From: Deltaproteobacteria bacterium
Lineage (GTDB): Bacteria > Desulfobacterota > Desulfobacteria > Desulfobacterales > JAFDCJ01
Direction: 5' to 3'
DNA length: 5,397 nt
Assembly: GCA_024277475.1 (NCBI GenBank)
Contig: JAJRVC010000250.1
Span: forward strand, 1-5,397
Shown piece after piece: positions 1 to 5,397 of this stretch; within the stretch, counting starts at the first letter, position 1; the number at the start of each line of letters is the position of its first letter. The translations under genes and the position numbers were made by a program. The notes beneath the pieces were generated by a model, which ran no database searches, was not told the origin of the DNA, and saw nothing but the letters and a program-made list of their open reading frames with translations.

Positions 1-41
1 CTCCTCCTCCTCCTCCTCCTCCTCCTCCCCCTCCCCCCCCC
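1..41. repeat. CTC trinucleotide repeat and poly-C tract (G/A-only on the transcribed strand)
   Basis: Nine perfect CTC units (1-27) are followed by CCCCTC and a run of nine C (33-41). On the minus strand, the sense strand of the operon, this reads G9, A, G5, then nine A's spaced by GG. It starts 53 bases after the stop of the last glycosyltransferase gene. The G-rich strand has many GG/GGG runs with single-base spacers, so it could form G-quadruplex structures, and it contains overlapping AGGAGG. It may also be slippage-prone, or a sequencing or assembly artefact at a contig edge. The 53 bases between it and the gene (42-94) are AT-rich with only a weak 6-bp inverted repeat at 63-77. Confidence 0.85.
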
Positions 42-94
42 TTATTTCTATCATTCAACCCAAGTTAAATATTAACTAATTCATGGGCAAATAA

Positions 95-1321
95 TTAATT
101 TACACATACCTCTAACCCGCCTTGTTCCAAAAGCCGCTCATACACACTCAGGTATTTCGGGGCCTCAATCCCCCAATGGAGTTCTTCCCGCACCCGTTTG
201 TATCCGAATTCACCCATTTTTTGGCGCAGCCCTGGATTATCCAGCAGCAGAAGAATTGTAGCCGCCATATCTTGCGGATTATTAGGCTCAGCGTATATAC
301 TCGCCTCGCGAGCTGAATATTTCCCCTCTGTGAGGTCATACTGGACGACAGGTTTTCCCAAAGCCATATATTCCATAACCTTGTTCATCGTAGATTTATC
401 ATTCATCTCGTTGACAATATCAGGATTCACACAGACATCCGCCGTATTAAGAGCCCTAAGCAGAAGTTCATCCGGAATTCGGCCCGTGAAGGTGACATAA
501 TTATCCACCCCGAGACAAGAACTCATAACCTTCATGGCCTTCAGTTCAGTTCCGCCTCCCACCAGAATAAATTGGATATCTTTCCTGTTTTCCTCATAGA
601 TAATATAGCGGGCCGCCTCGAGAAGATGATCAATCCCTTCCTGTTTACCCATTACCCCGACATAGCCCACCGCGTATTTTCGGCCTTTTTTCCAGGCTGG
701 ATCAGGCTCAACAACTTTCATTCTCTCTAAGCATGGGCCGCTCCGCACCACTGTTACCTTATTGGGATCCATCCGGCCGCGTTCAACAGCAATTCTTTTG
801 TAAGATTCGTTAGTTGCAATGGAAAAATCGGCACTCATAAAGGTCAACCGTTCCCATAGAAGCATAACTTTATATAAAAAACCCTTTCTCCCGAATTTGG
901 CGATATACAATTCAGGATTGATGTCATGATGGTCAAAAACAAATTTTTTATTCGCCAATATCTTATAAAAAAGGGCGATTATGAATATATTATCCGGCGG
1001 ATTACAGGCCTGAATTACCTCGAATCCATCTCTGAAAAGCACCTTTAGCGAAAGGCGGAATTCATGGAACAGGGCCGCTGAATATTCAGCGAGATACCCC
1101 AATATCCCCTCTCCCTCCCGAGGCAGTGAATGGCGGTAGATGGAAATACCGTTGATCTCCTCATAGCGCTTTTCACACCCCTTGCCCACCGGGCAGATGA
1201 TTGACACCTTGTATCCGGCCTCAGCCAGGGTATTGGCCTCCTGCCAGACACGCCTGTCAAAGGGCAGTGGCAGATTTTCGACAATGATCAGGATGCCTGT
1301 TTTTTTACCAGCAGATACCAT
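95..1321 (-). CDS. Glycosyltransferase family 4, WbuB-like
   Basis: This 408-residue GT-B glycosyltransferase belongs to the WbuB-like subgroup often found in exopolysaccharide and O-antigen loci. Numbered from the ATG at 1321, the acceptor-side N-terminal domain shows ENLPLPFDRRVWQEA (15-29), CNPPDN (106-111), DHHDINPELY (130-139) and ATNESY (169-174). The donor-side domain shows GYVGVMGKQEG (219-229), VGGGTE (254-259) and KSTMNKVMEYMALGKPVV (309-326). The classic E-x7-E is replaced here by K-x7-E, which I believe is normal for this subgroup. There is no signal peptide or transmembrane segment, so it should act at the inner membrane face on a lipid-linked acceptor; donor and acceptor are unknown. 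A GTG at 1339 would add six residues but has no Shine-Dalgarno. The ATG at 1321 has AAGAGGG ending 8 bases upstream, so I prefer it. The gene begins inside the last codons of algD and is the last visible gene of the run. Family is certain; sugar specificity is not. Confidence 0.93.
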   Translation of the reverse strand: MVSAGKKTGILIIVENLPLPFDRRVWQEANTLAEAGYKVSIICPVGKGCEKRYEEINGISIYRHSLPREGEGILGYLAEYSAALFHEFRLSLKVLFRDGFEVIQACNPPDNIFIIALFYKILANKKFVFDHHDINPELYIAKFGRKGFLYKVMLLWERLTFMSADFSIATNESYKRIAVERGRMDPNKVTVVRSGPCLERMKVVEPDPAWKKGRKYAVGYVGVMGKQEGIDHLLEAARYIIYEENRKDIQFILVGGGTELKAMKVMSSCLGVDNYVTFTGRIPDELLLRALNTADVCVNPDIVNEMNDKSTMNKVMEYMALGKPVVQYDLTEGKYSAREASIYAEPNNPQDMAATILLLLDNPGLRQKMGEFGYKRVREELHWGIEAPKYLSVYERLLEQGGLEVCVN

Positions 1322-2618
1322 CGTATTTTCCCTCTTCACTCATTCGGCCGCAAATTCGTACCAGATCAACCACAACCTGACCGTCCTGGATATGGTCAAG
1401 AATATTACTGAACTCCGGATCACTATTACCGACCACAATGGTCTCAGCGTGCTCCATGATGTCAGTAAGGCTGTCGACCATCATTTTGGAAATATGGGGG
1501 ATATGGTTAAGAATATAATCGCGGTTGGCACCGACCAATTTAGCGAGATTCACGTTGCGGTCATAAATTTTAATGTCACAACCCTTGCCAAGTAGTCTTT
1601 CAATGAGCTCCACCACCGGGCTTTCCCGAAGATCATCGGTACCAGCTTTAAAGCTGAAACCAAGTACACCAATCTTTTTACTCCCCTTGGCAAGAACCAT
1701 TTTTATGCCTTTTTCCACCTGCAGTTGATTACTGGTTAAGACGGAATTTAAAATCGGCAGCTCAAGATCCATGCTCCTGGCCTTGTAGGTCAGGGCCCGC
1801 AGATCCTTAGGCAGGCACGAACCACCAAAGGCAAACCCCGGCTTCAGATAATATTGAGAGATGTTGAGTTTGGTATCCTGGCAAAAAATGCGCATCAATT
1901 TATGGCCGTCGATTTCCGTTTCTTTACATATGTTGCCGACCTCATTGGCAAAGCCGATCTTCAGGGCATGCCAGACGTTATCAACATATTTCACGAGCTC
2001 GGCAGTCTCAATATCCGTACGGATAAGCGGGGCGTCCAGTTTCTTATAAATTGAAGCAAGCAAATCTCCACTGTCCGCGTCAGTTTCGCCGATTACCGTC
2101 TTCGGCGGATTATAAAAATCATGCACTGCGGTTCCTTCCCGCAGAAATTCGGGGTTATTGCATACACCAAAATCCTTCCCTGCTTTTTTCCCGGAGGCCC
2201 CCTCAAGAAGAGGAAGTACAACATTACGCATAGTTCCTGGCAGGATGGTTGAACGAATCACAACAATATGCCGCTCTTTCTTTTTGCCGATGACAACGCC
2301 GATTTCTTCACATACCCGGCGGATATATTTTAAATCCAGATCACCGTTCAGTTGGCCCGGCGTTCCCACGCAGACAAAAGACACCTGCGTTTCCAAAACC
2401 GCTGCGGTCATATCCACTGTCGCCCGCAGTCTGTTTTCCGTAACCGCCTTATTAATTATTTCGCCGACTTCTTTTTCAATAATCGGCGACCGCCCCTGGT
2501 TGATCAAATCAACTTTTGTCCGCACCGGATCAACGCCGACAATCCGATGCCCCTCTCTTGTCAAACAGGCCGCCGAAACCGCGCCGACATAGCCCATCCC
2601 AAATATGCTTATATTCAT
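1305..2618 (-). CDS. algD: GDP-mannose 6-dehydrogenase (AlgD family)
   Basis: This 437-residue cytoplasmic enzyme is predicted to oxidise GDP-mannose to GDP-mannuronate in two NAD-dependent steps. An N-terminal Rossmann domain opens with FGMGYVG (residues 6-12). NNPEFLRE (154-161) and VKYVDNVWHALK (209-220) build the active site and central helix. GGSCLPKD (265-272) carries the catalytic Cys268, at the same number as in Pseudomonas aeruginosa AlgD as I recall it. The C-terminal domain has GFSFKAGTDDLRESP (320-334) and ends in DGICW, like the EGICW end of AlgD. Length, VCVGTP, RSTILPGT and YY.KPGFAFGGSC favour GDP-mannose over UDP-glucose dehydrogenase. Relative to my memory of P. aeruginosa AlgD, position 213 is Asp rather than Cys and position 259 is Lys rather than Arg. 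The ATG at 2618 has an AAGGA Shine-Dalgarno 6 bases upstream. The 3' end overlaps the next glycosyltransferase gene by 17 bases, implying translational coupling. This enzyme defines the locus as one making a mannuronate-type polymer, although no alg8/alg44-like polymerase is in view. Confidence 0.93.
   Translation of the reverse strand: MNISIFGMGYVGAVSAACLTREGHRIVGVDPVRTKVDLINQGRSPIIEKEVGEIINKAVTENRLRATVDMTAAVLETQVSFVCVGTPGQLNGDLDLKYIRRVCEEIGVVIGKKKERHIVVIRSTILPGTMRNVVLPLLEGASGKKAGKDFGVCNNPEFLREGTAVHDFYNPPKTVIGETDADSGDLLASIYKKLDAPLIRTDIETAELVKYVDNVWHALKIGFANEVGNICKETEIDGHKLMRIFCQDTKLNISQYYLKPGFAFGGSCLPKDLRALTYKARSMDLELPILNSVLTSNQLQVEKGIKMVLAKGSKKIGVLGFSFKAGTDDLRESPVVELIERLLGKGCDIKIYDRNVNLAKLVGANRDYILNHIPHISKMMVDSLTDIMEHAETIVVGNSDPEFSNILDHIQDGQVVVDLVRICGRMSEEGKYDGICW
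1330..1336 (-). promoter_or_regulatory. Ribosome binding site inside algD that fixes the GT4 start
   Basis: On the minus strand AAGAGGG lies 8 bases before the ATG at 1321. It sits within the coding sequence of the dehydrogenase gene, whose stop codon (1305-1307) comes after the ATG. This favours ATG 1321 over the upstream GTG at 1339 and suggests that translation of the two genes is coupled. Confidence 0.75.
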
Positions 2619-2624
2619 CGCAAT

Positions 2625-2629
2625 TCCTT
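2625..2629 (-). promoter_or_regulatory. Ribosome binding site of algD
   Basis: AAGGA on the minus strand sits 6 bases before the ATG at 2618. It supports that ATG as the start, which also begins the expected MNISIFGMGYVG nucleotide-binding strand. No convincing -35/-10 pair was found upstream in the 215-base spacer, so whether algD has its own promoter is open. Confidence 0.7.
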
Positions 2630-2673
2630 AATATCAATGTAACTTAAGGTACTAAGGGACTGATTTTATTTTT

Positions 2674-2686
2674 CCCGGCACTCGGG
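2674..2686. repeat. Hairpin between repeat units A and B
   Basis: CCCG (2674-2677) and CGGG (2683-2686) form a short GC-only stem around the loop GCACT, placed directly after the T-rich end of unit A. The stem is only 4 bp and on its own would be unremarkable. Its position between two repeat units, mirroring the C-D hairpin, suggests that it belongs to the element. Confidence 0.45.
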
Positions 2687-2735
2687 TTGAGACAGAATAA
2701 CTTTCGCTGAAAAAACACGAAAAAAATCCAGTCCC

Positions 2736-2749
2736 CTTGCTGGAGCAAG
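2736..2749. repeat. Hairpin between repeat units C and D
   Basis: CTTGCT and AGCAAG are perfect inverted arms separated by GG, giving a realistic 5-bp stem with a 4-base loop. The minus-strand transcript continues with GGGGACTGG before its T-run, so the shape is not that of a standard Rho-independent terminator. It is best read as part of the repeat element. Confidence 0.6.
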
Positions 2750-2833
2750 AAAAATTTAATCTGTCTCCCGGCAAAACCACCAACCAGGCTTAACCTACAA
2801 CTCTCACCAGACACCGCTGAGCCTTAATAACAT

Positions 2834-4861
2834 TTAATCCTGACCCAAAATAGTGACTATGGTTCTTAGTTCCACAGCCCCTGTCACCTCCCCCTTACAT
2901 ACCAACGAACAGCTCTCCACAAGGCGGTTAAAGGTCGGAGAATACCAGCCCAGGATGGGAGTCTTACTGCCCTTAAAAATCTCAAGCCGCAACCGCCGGT
3001 CACAAGACATCTCCATTTTAATGTTTCCCCTCTCGATAGTTACCGTGCTTCCGGCAGCCGTCACCAAGCACTCTGGATGAAAGTGAAAATACTGCTCAAG
3101 CGGATAAGCACCTCTTGCATCCAAATAATCAATAATTGCAAATTCTCCACCTTCCCGCTTAAACACCACCCGCCTCACATGCGAAACAGGTACGGCGCCA
3201 TTCAGGTAAGCGTCATGCCCGGCCTGCCAGATAACTTCTCCATGGTTCCAACTTAATGAATGTTCCGTAATTGCATACGATCTCCCGAACATAAAGTCAG
3301 CCACCTGCTCAGTCATATCGGTTTCATTAATCCTGATCGTATTGTGAGCTACGGTGGAGCGGAAATAACGGCGCCACTTGCCGCCGCTATGATAAAGATA
3401 GGTGCCGGGATCCACCAGTAGCTCAAGGCCGGCAAATGAAAATGTAAAACTCAAGGCGTCAAGATGTCCGTGAGCGTATAACGGGGGCATCCCCAAAGGC
3501 GTTGCGTTGCCGACAAAAACAAACTCTTTATCACCCGTCATTCCCCGAATCACGGCCAGACCGCTTTCCTTAAGCAACCTATAGCTGATGGAATGCCGCC
3601 CGGCATGGCCCGGCTTATGACTGCCACCTTCCTGACCGCCAACCTTTACGGGGCAGGACTCATCGGCCAATAATATTTTCGTTTTAAAATCCGGCCAATC
3701 ATCCGGCCTTAATCCCGAGTGAGCGAATAATATCGCCCCAATATTAAGAATTGATTTAAAGTTTGTTAAATTATCAATACCAAAATCAATTAGAATGGCG
3801 CTGTCCTGATCACCGATATTTGGCATATTTCCACCGGAGTCCATAAGCGCTTGCACAAACTCGCAAGACTGTTCGAGCCGTGTATTAATGATAGGGTCAT
3901 AGATTATTTTATTTTTATCGCAGATAAGTTTATAGAGGAGAAAAAAATCAAAAACAAACGAGAGATAGGTGGTTGTGTACTCAAAGCTGCCGCCATCCTT
4001 CAGAATTTGGCGCCGCCCCTCCCGGTCGAGAACCTGACGGCCAAAACCCAACCATTTTGACGCCTCTTTAAAATAAGGGAAGAAAAGACCTGTAAGGAAG
4101 AGGGCAAAGGCCTCGGCAACGGCGTGATTATTGTTAGATGAATATCTTGACGGGTAACGGTATAGATGCCGGCCATGGAGCCATACGAAGTAATTGACAA
4201 GTTCCGTTTCACGCTTGGAGAACGGCCGGCCGGCAAGGGCTGAAATTGCCCAGATCAAGTTGGCGGTTCTAATTCCAAGCTCGATACCGCTTGTCCAATT
4301 GACACCAAGAGGATAGGGGTTTGCCGCCAGCCAGTCTTCGAGAAGTGAAAAAATCTTGGCGGCATAATGTTCTTCACCGCTCAAACGCCAGGCCAGGCCC
4401 AGGGAATAAAGACCATAAAAGCGGTTCGTTTCCCAAACAAACTTTGGCCCGCCAATGGTCAATCCTTCACGAATGTTAACATCCGCCCAGAAGTGAAGCG
4501 GCCAGCGCCGGCCCGTTTTTACATCCAGGTGCCAGTCAATCTTTTCCCCAAAATCATAATTAATGCCAAAAACATTAAGCCGATTGGCCAGAATGGCATC
4601 CGCCCTGGCCGCAATATCCGCCCCGAGTCTACCACGAGCCACTGCGTTTAGTTCTGCACGGGATACAGCGCACAGCTCGAAGAGTTTAGGAGAAATCAGG
4701 GACATTACCGCCTTCGGAGCTGAAGGCGGTTCTTTCAGATAGCGCGCCTTATCCCGCCTTTCAGCGAACTTATACGCCATCCGGTACAATATTTCCGGCG
4801 GCGGCATCTTCGAGAGACGATTGATGTACCAGGAGAGTTTTTTAATCGCGCGATCTTTCAT
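2834..4861 (-). CDS. Heparinase II/III family protein (polysaccharide lyase-like)
   Basis: This 675-residue protein has the two-part layout of heparinase II/III and alginate lyase-like proteins. A helical (alpha/alpha toroid) region spans roughly residues 90-370 and a beta-sandwich Hepar_II_III domain roughly 420-640. Family signatures are present: SNNNHAVAEA (about 242-251) with an Asn-His pair, DGGSFEYTTTY (about 289-299) ending in a candidate catalytic Tyr, PNIGDQDSA (about 347-355), AHGHLDALSF (about 463-472), DPGTYLYH (484-491) and RSTVAHNTIRIN (501-512). By family analogy the Asn/His, Tyr and second His would serve beta-elimination at uronic acid residues, so the active site looks intact. 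The N-terminus is basic and amphipathic, with no hydrophobic stretch typical of a signal peptide. I chose ATG at 4861. A TTG lies directly before it, neither has a clear Shine-Dalgarno sequence, and the frame is open upstream as far as a CTG near 4918. WYINRLSKMPPPEILYR fits the usual beginning of EPS-locus members. The substrate is not known; a uronate polymer is inferred from the neighbouring algD. Confidence 0.9.
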   Translation of the reverse strand: MKDRAIKKLSWYINRLSKMPPPEILYRMAYKFAERRDKARYLKEPPSAPKAVMSLISPKLFELCAVSRAELNAVARGRLGADIAARADAILANRLNVFGINYDFGEKIDWHLDVKTGRRWPLHFWADVNIREGLTIGGPKFVWETNRFYGLYSLGLAWRLSGEEHYAAKIFSLLEDWLAANPYPLGVNWTSGIELGIRTANLIWAISALAGRPFSKRETELVNYFVWLHGRHLYRYPSRYSSNNNHAVAEAFALFLTGLFFPYFKEASKWLGFGRQVLDREGRRQILKDGGSFEYTTTYLSFVFDFFLLYKLICDKNKIIYDPIINTRLEQSCEFVQALMDSGGNMPNIGDQDSAILIDFGIDNLTNFKSILNIGAILFAHSGLRPDDWPDFKTKILLADESCPVKVGGQEGGSHKPGHAGRHSISYRLLKESGLAVIRGMTGDKEFVFVGNATPLGMPPLYAHGHLDALSFTFSFAGLELLVDPGTYLYHSGGKWRRYFRSTVAHNTIRINETDMTEQVADFMFGRSYAITEHSLSWNHGEVIWQAGHDAYLNGAVPVSHVRRVVFKREGGEFAIIDYLDARGAYPLEQYFHFHPECLVTAAGSTVTIERGNIKMEMSCDRRLRLEIFKGSKTPILGWYSPTFNRLVESCSLVCKGEVTGAVELRTIVTILGQD

Positions 4862-4937
4862 CAAATGAGTATGGAAGATGAGGTATAAGCCTTTGAAAAC
4901 CGAGGCACTTCTGAGCAGTTACATTCACTGGTTATTG

Positions 4938-5397
4938 CTAATTTCGGGCACTTCGCTGAATAGCTACGATGCGGTTGTATATACTCTCTAAGCTCTCCGC
5001 CGCCCGGGAGGCCATAAAATTTTCTTCTGCATAAACATGGTTGCAACGGCCAAATTCTGTAATTTTACCCCGTGTGCCAATAAGCTTTTTCAACAGTTCC
5101 ACAAGGGATTCAGGTTCATCCCTTTTCCATAAATACCCCATGACACCGTCCTCGAAAAAATCTGCAATACCGCCAACCGGGCAGGTAACCACCGGCATAC
5201 CAAAGGCCATTGCCTCAACAACGGAGGTGGGTAAACCTTCTCCATAACGGGTTGGTAAACAGTAAATATGGTTATCGACAAAGGCGGCTTTCTTCTCCAA
5301 ACCTTTCACGTAACCAAGCAGACGAATAGTGTTTTCCGGGAGTTTTTTCGTGCTGATATATTGACGCAGCTCTGCCATTACAGAACCATCCCCGGCA
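4938..5397 (-). CDS. Glycosyltransferase family 4, C-terminal part (runs off right edge)
   Basis: This is the C-terminal nucleotide-sugar-binding half of a GT-B fold, retaining glycosyltransferase; 152 residues are visible. The frame stays open to the window edge, reading AGDGS before the first internal Met (codon at 5376-5378), so that Met is not the true start. The visible GDG turn matches the GxG strand-turn common in Glycos_transf_1 domains. At visible residues 53-61, EGLPTSVVE carries the E-x7-E motif that contacts the donor nucleotide sugar, followed by AMAFGMPVV and PVGGIADFFEDG, the usual closing elements of the family. A short helical tail ends in a TAG stop. The family transfers sugars from nucleotide-activated donors in the cytoplasm, usually at the membrane, onto lipid-linked or polymer acceptors; the sugar and acceptor cannot be read from this fragment. 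It is the first of four co-directional polysaccharide genes here, 76 bases upstream of the heparinase-like gene. The family call is firm and the substrate is unknown. Confidence 0.93.
   Translation of the reverse strand, partial: AGDGSVMAELRQYISTKKLPENTIRLLGYVKGLEKKAAFVDNHIYCLPTRYGEGLPTSVVEAMAFGMPVVTCPVGGIADFFEDGVMGYLWKRDEPESLVELLKKLIGTRGKITEFGRCNHVYAEENFMASRAAESLESIYNRIVAIQRSARN

Larger units (their letters stand above)
2656..2767. repeat. 112-base REP/MITE-like element with four copies of a 17-19 base repeat
   Basis: The spacer between the heparinase-like gene and algD contains four related units. Unit A (2656-2674) is GGGACTGATTTTATTTTTC and unit B (2689-2705) is GAGACAGAATAACTTTC, both on plus. 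Unit C (2719-2735) and unit D (2749-2767) are on minus, reading GGGACTGGATTTTTTTC and GAGACAGATTAAATTTTTC. A and D match at 15 of 19 positions as terminal inverted repeats. GGGACTG in A is perfectly complementary to CAGTCCC in C (2729-2735), and GAGACAGA in B to TCTGTCTC in D (2760-2767). Two small hairpins lie between the units. There is no open reading frame and no evident target duplication at the ends. The look resembles extragenic REP-type palindromes mobilised by REP-associated tyrosine transposases (RAYTs). That link is inference from memory of similar motifs; no transposase gene is in the window. Confidence 0.65.

Noticed and set aside
63..77. Inverted repeat AGTTAA-ATA-TTAACT after the last gene as a terminator
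   Set aside because: The 6-bp stem is made almost only of A-T pairs and is not followed by a T-run on the transcribed strand, so it would be too weak to terminate.
1305..2618. UDP-glucose 6-dehydrogenase (Ugd) as the identity of the dehydrogenase
   Set aside because: The overall motif set, length, and the C-terminal DGICW match AlgD-type GDP-mannose dehydrogenase much better than Ugd.
1182..2642. Several plus-strand open frames of 60-144 codons antisense to algD and the GT4 gene
   Set aside because: They lie wholly or almost wholly opposite well-supported genes, have no recognisable domains and low-complexity compositions, and look like shadow frames.
2719..2760. Possible Rho-independent terminator after the heparinase-like gene
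   Set aside because: On the minus strand the CTTGC/GCAAG stem is followed by GGGGACTGG before any T-run. The T-runs are the A/T ends of the repeat units, so the terminator layout is not met.
2619..2833. Promoter or riboswitch for algD in the 215-base spacer
   Set aside because: A TAAAAT hexamer near 2662-2667 on the minus strand has no acceptable -35 partner at normal spacing. A GG...GC pair resembling a sigma-54 site has the wrong spacing. No known riboswitch core such as the c-di-GMP class was recognised.
4861..5046. Minus-strand 61-codon frame overlapping the end of the partial glycosyltransferase and touching the heparinase start
   Set aside because: It is out of frame with a clear GT4 domain, and its composition (Cys/Arg/Ser rich) does not look like a real protein.

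Overview
The window is part of a bacterial exopolysaccharide or capsule biosynthesis locus. All four genes lie on the minus strand and are read from right to left. In transcription order they are: the C-terminal part of a GT4-type glycosyltransferase (runs off the right edge), a heparinase II/III-family polysaccharide lyase-like protein, a GDP-mannose 6-dehydrogenase (AlgD type), and a second, different GT4 glycosyltransferase of the WbuB-like group. No RNA gene, CRISPR array, transposase gene or integrase is visible.

The organism is most likely a Gram-negative bacterium of moderate GC content, perhaps Desulfobacterota or a similar environmental group. This rests only on the general style of the proteins and on the REP-like intergenic repeats, so it is a weak inference. 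The lineage cannot be fixed from this sequence.

Layout: 4938-5397 partial GT4; 4862-4937 short spacer; 2834-4861 heparinase II/III-like protein; 2619-2833 a 215-base spacer holding a compact set of inverted and direct repeats (2656-2767) that looks like a small REP/MITE-type insertion; 1305-2618 algD-type dehydrogenase; 95-1321 GT4, whose start codon lies inside the end of algD; 1-94 a non-coding end with a striking G/A-only tract on the transcribed strand.

How the genes fit together (inference): the dehydrogenase would make GDP-mannuronate, a glycosyltransferase would place that or another sugar into a repeat unit or polymer, and the heparinase-like protein could trim or edit a uronate-containing glycan. 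The canonical alginate polymerase genes (alg8/alg44) are not in view, so the product may be a different mannuronate-containing polymer. The window looks like an ordinary polysaccharide locus. The parts most worth a second look are the intergenic repeat element, the pairing of a GDP-mannuronate-forming enzyme with an apparently cytoplasmic lyase-like protein, and the G-rich tract at the left edge. I see no clear evidence of a wholly new system.
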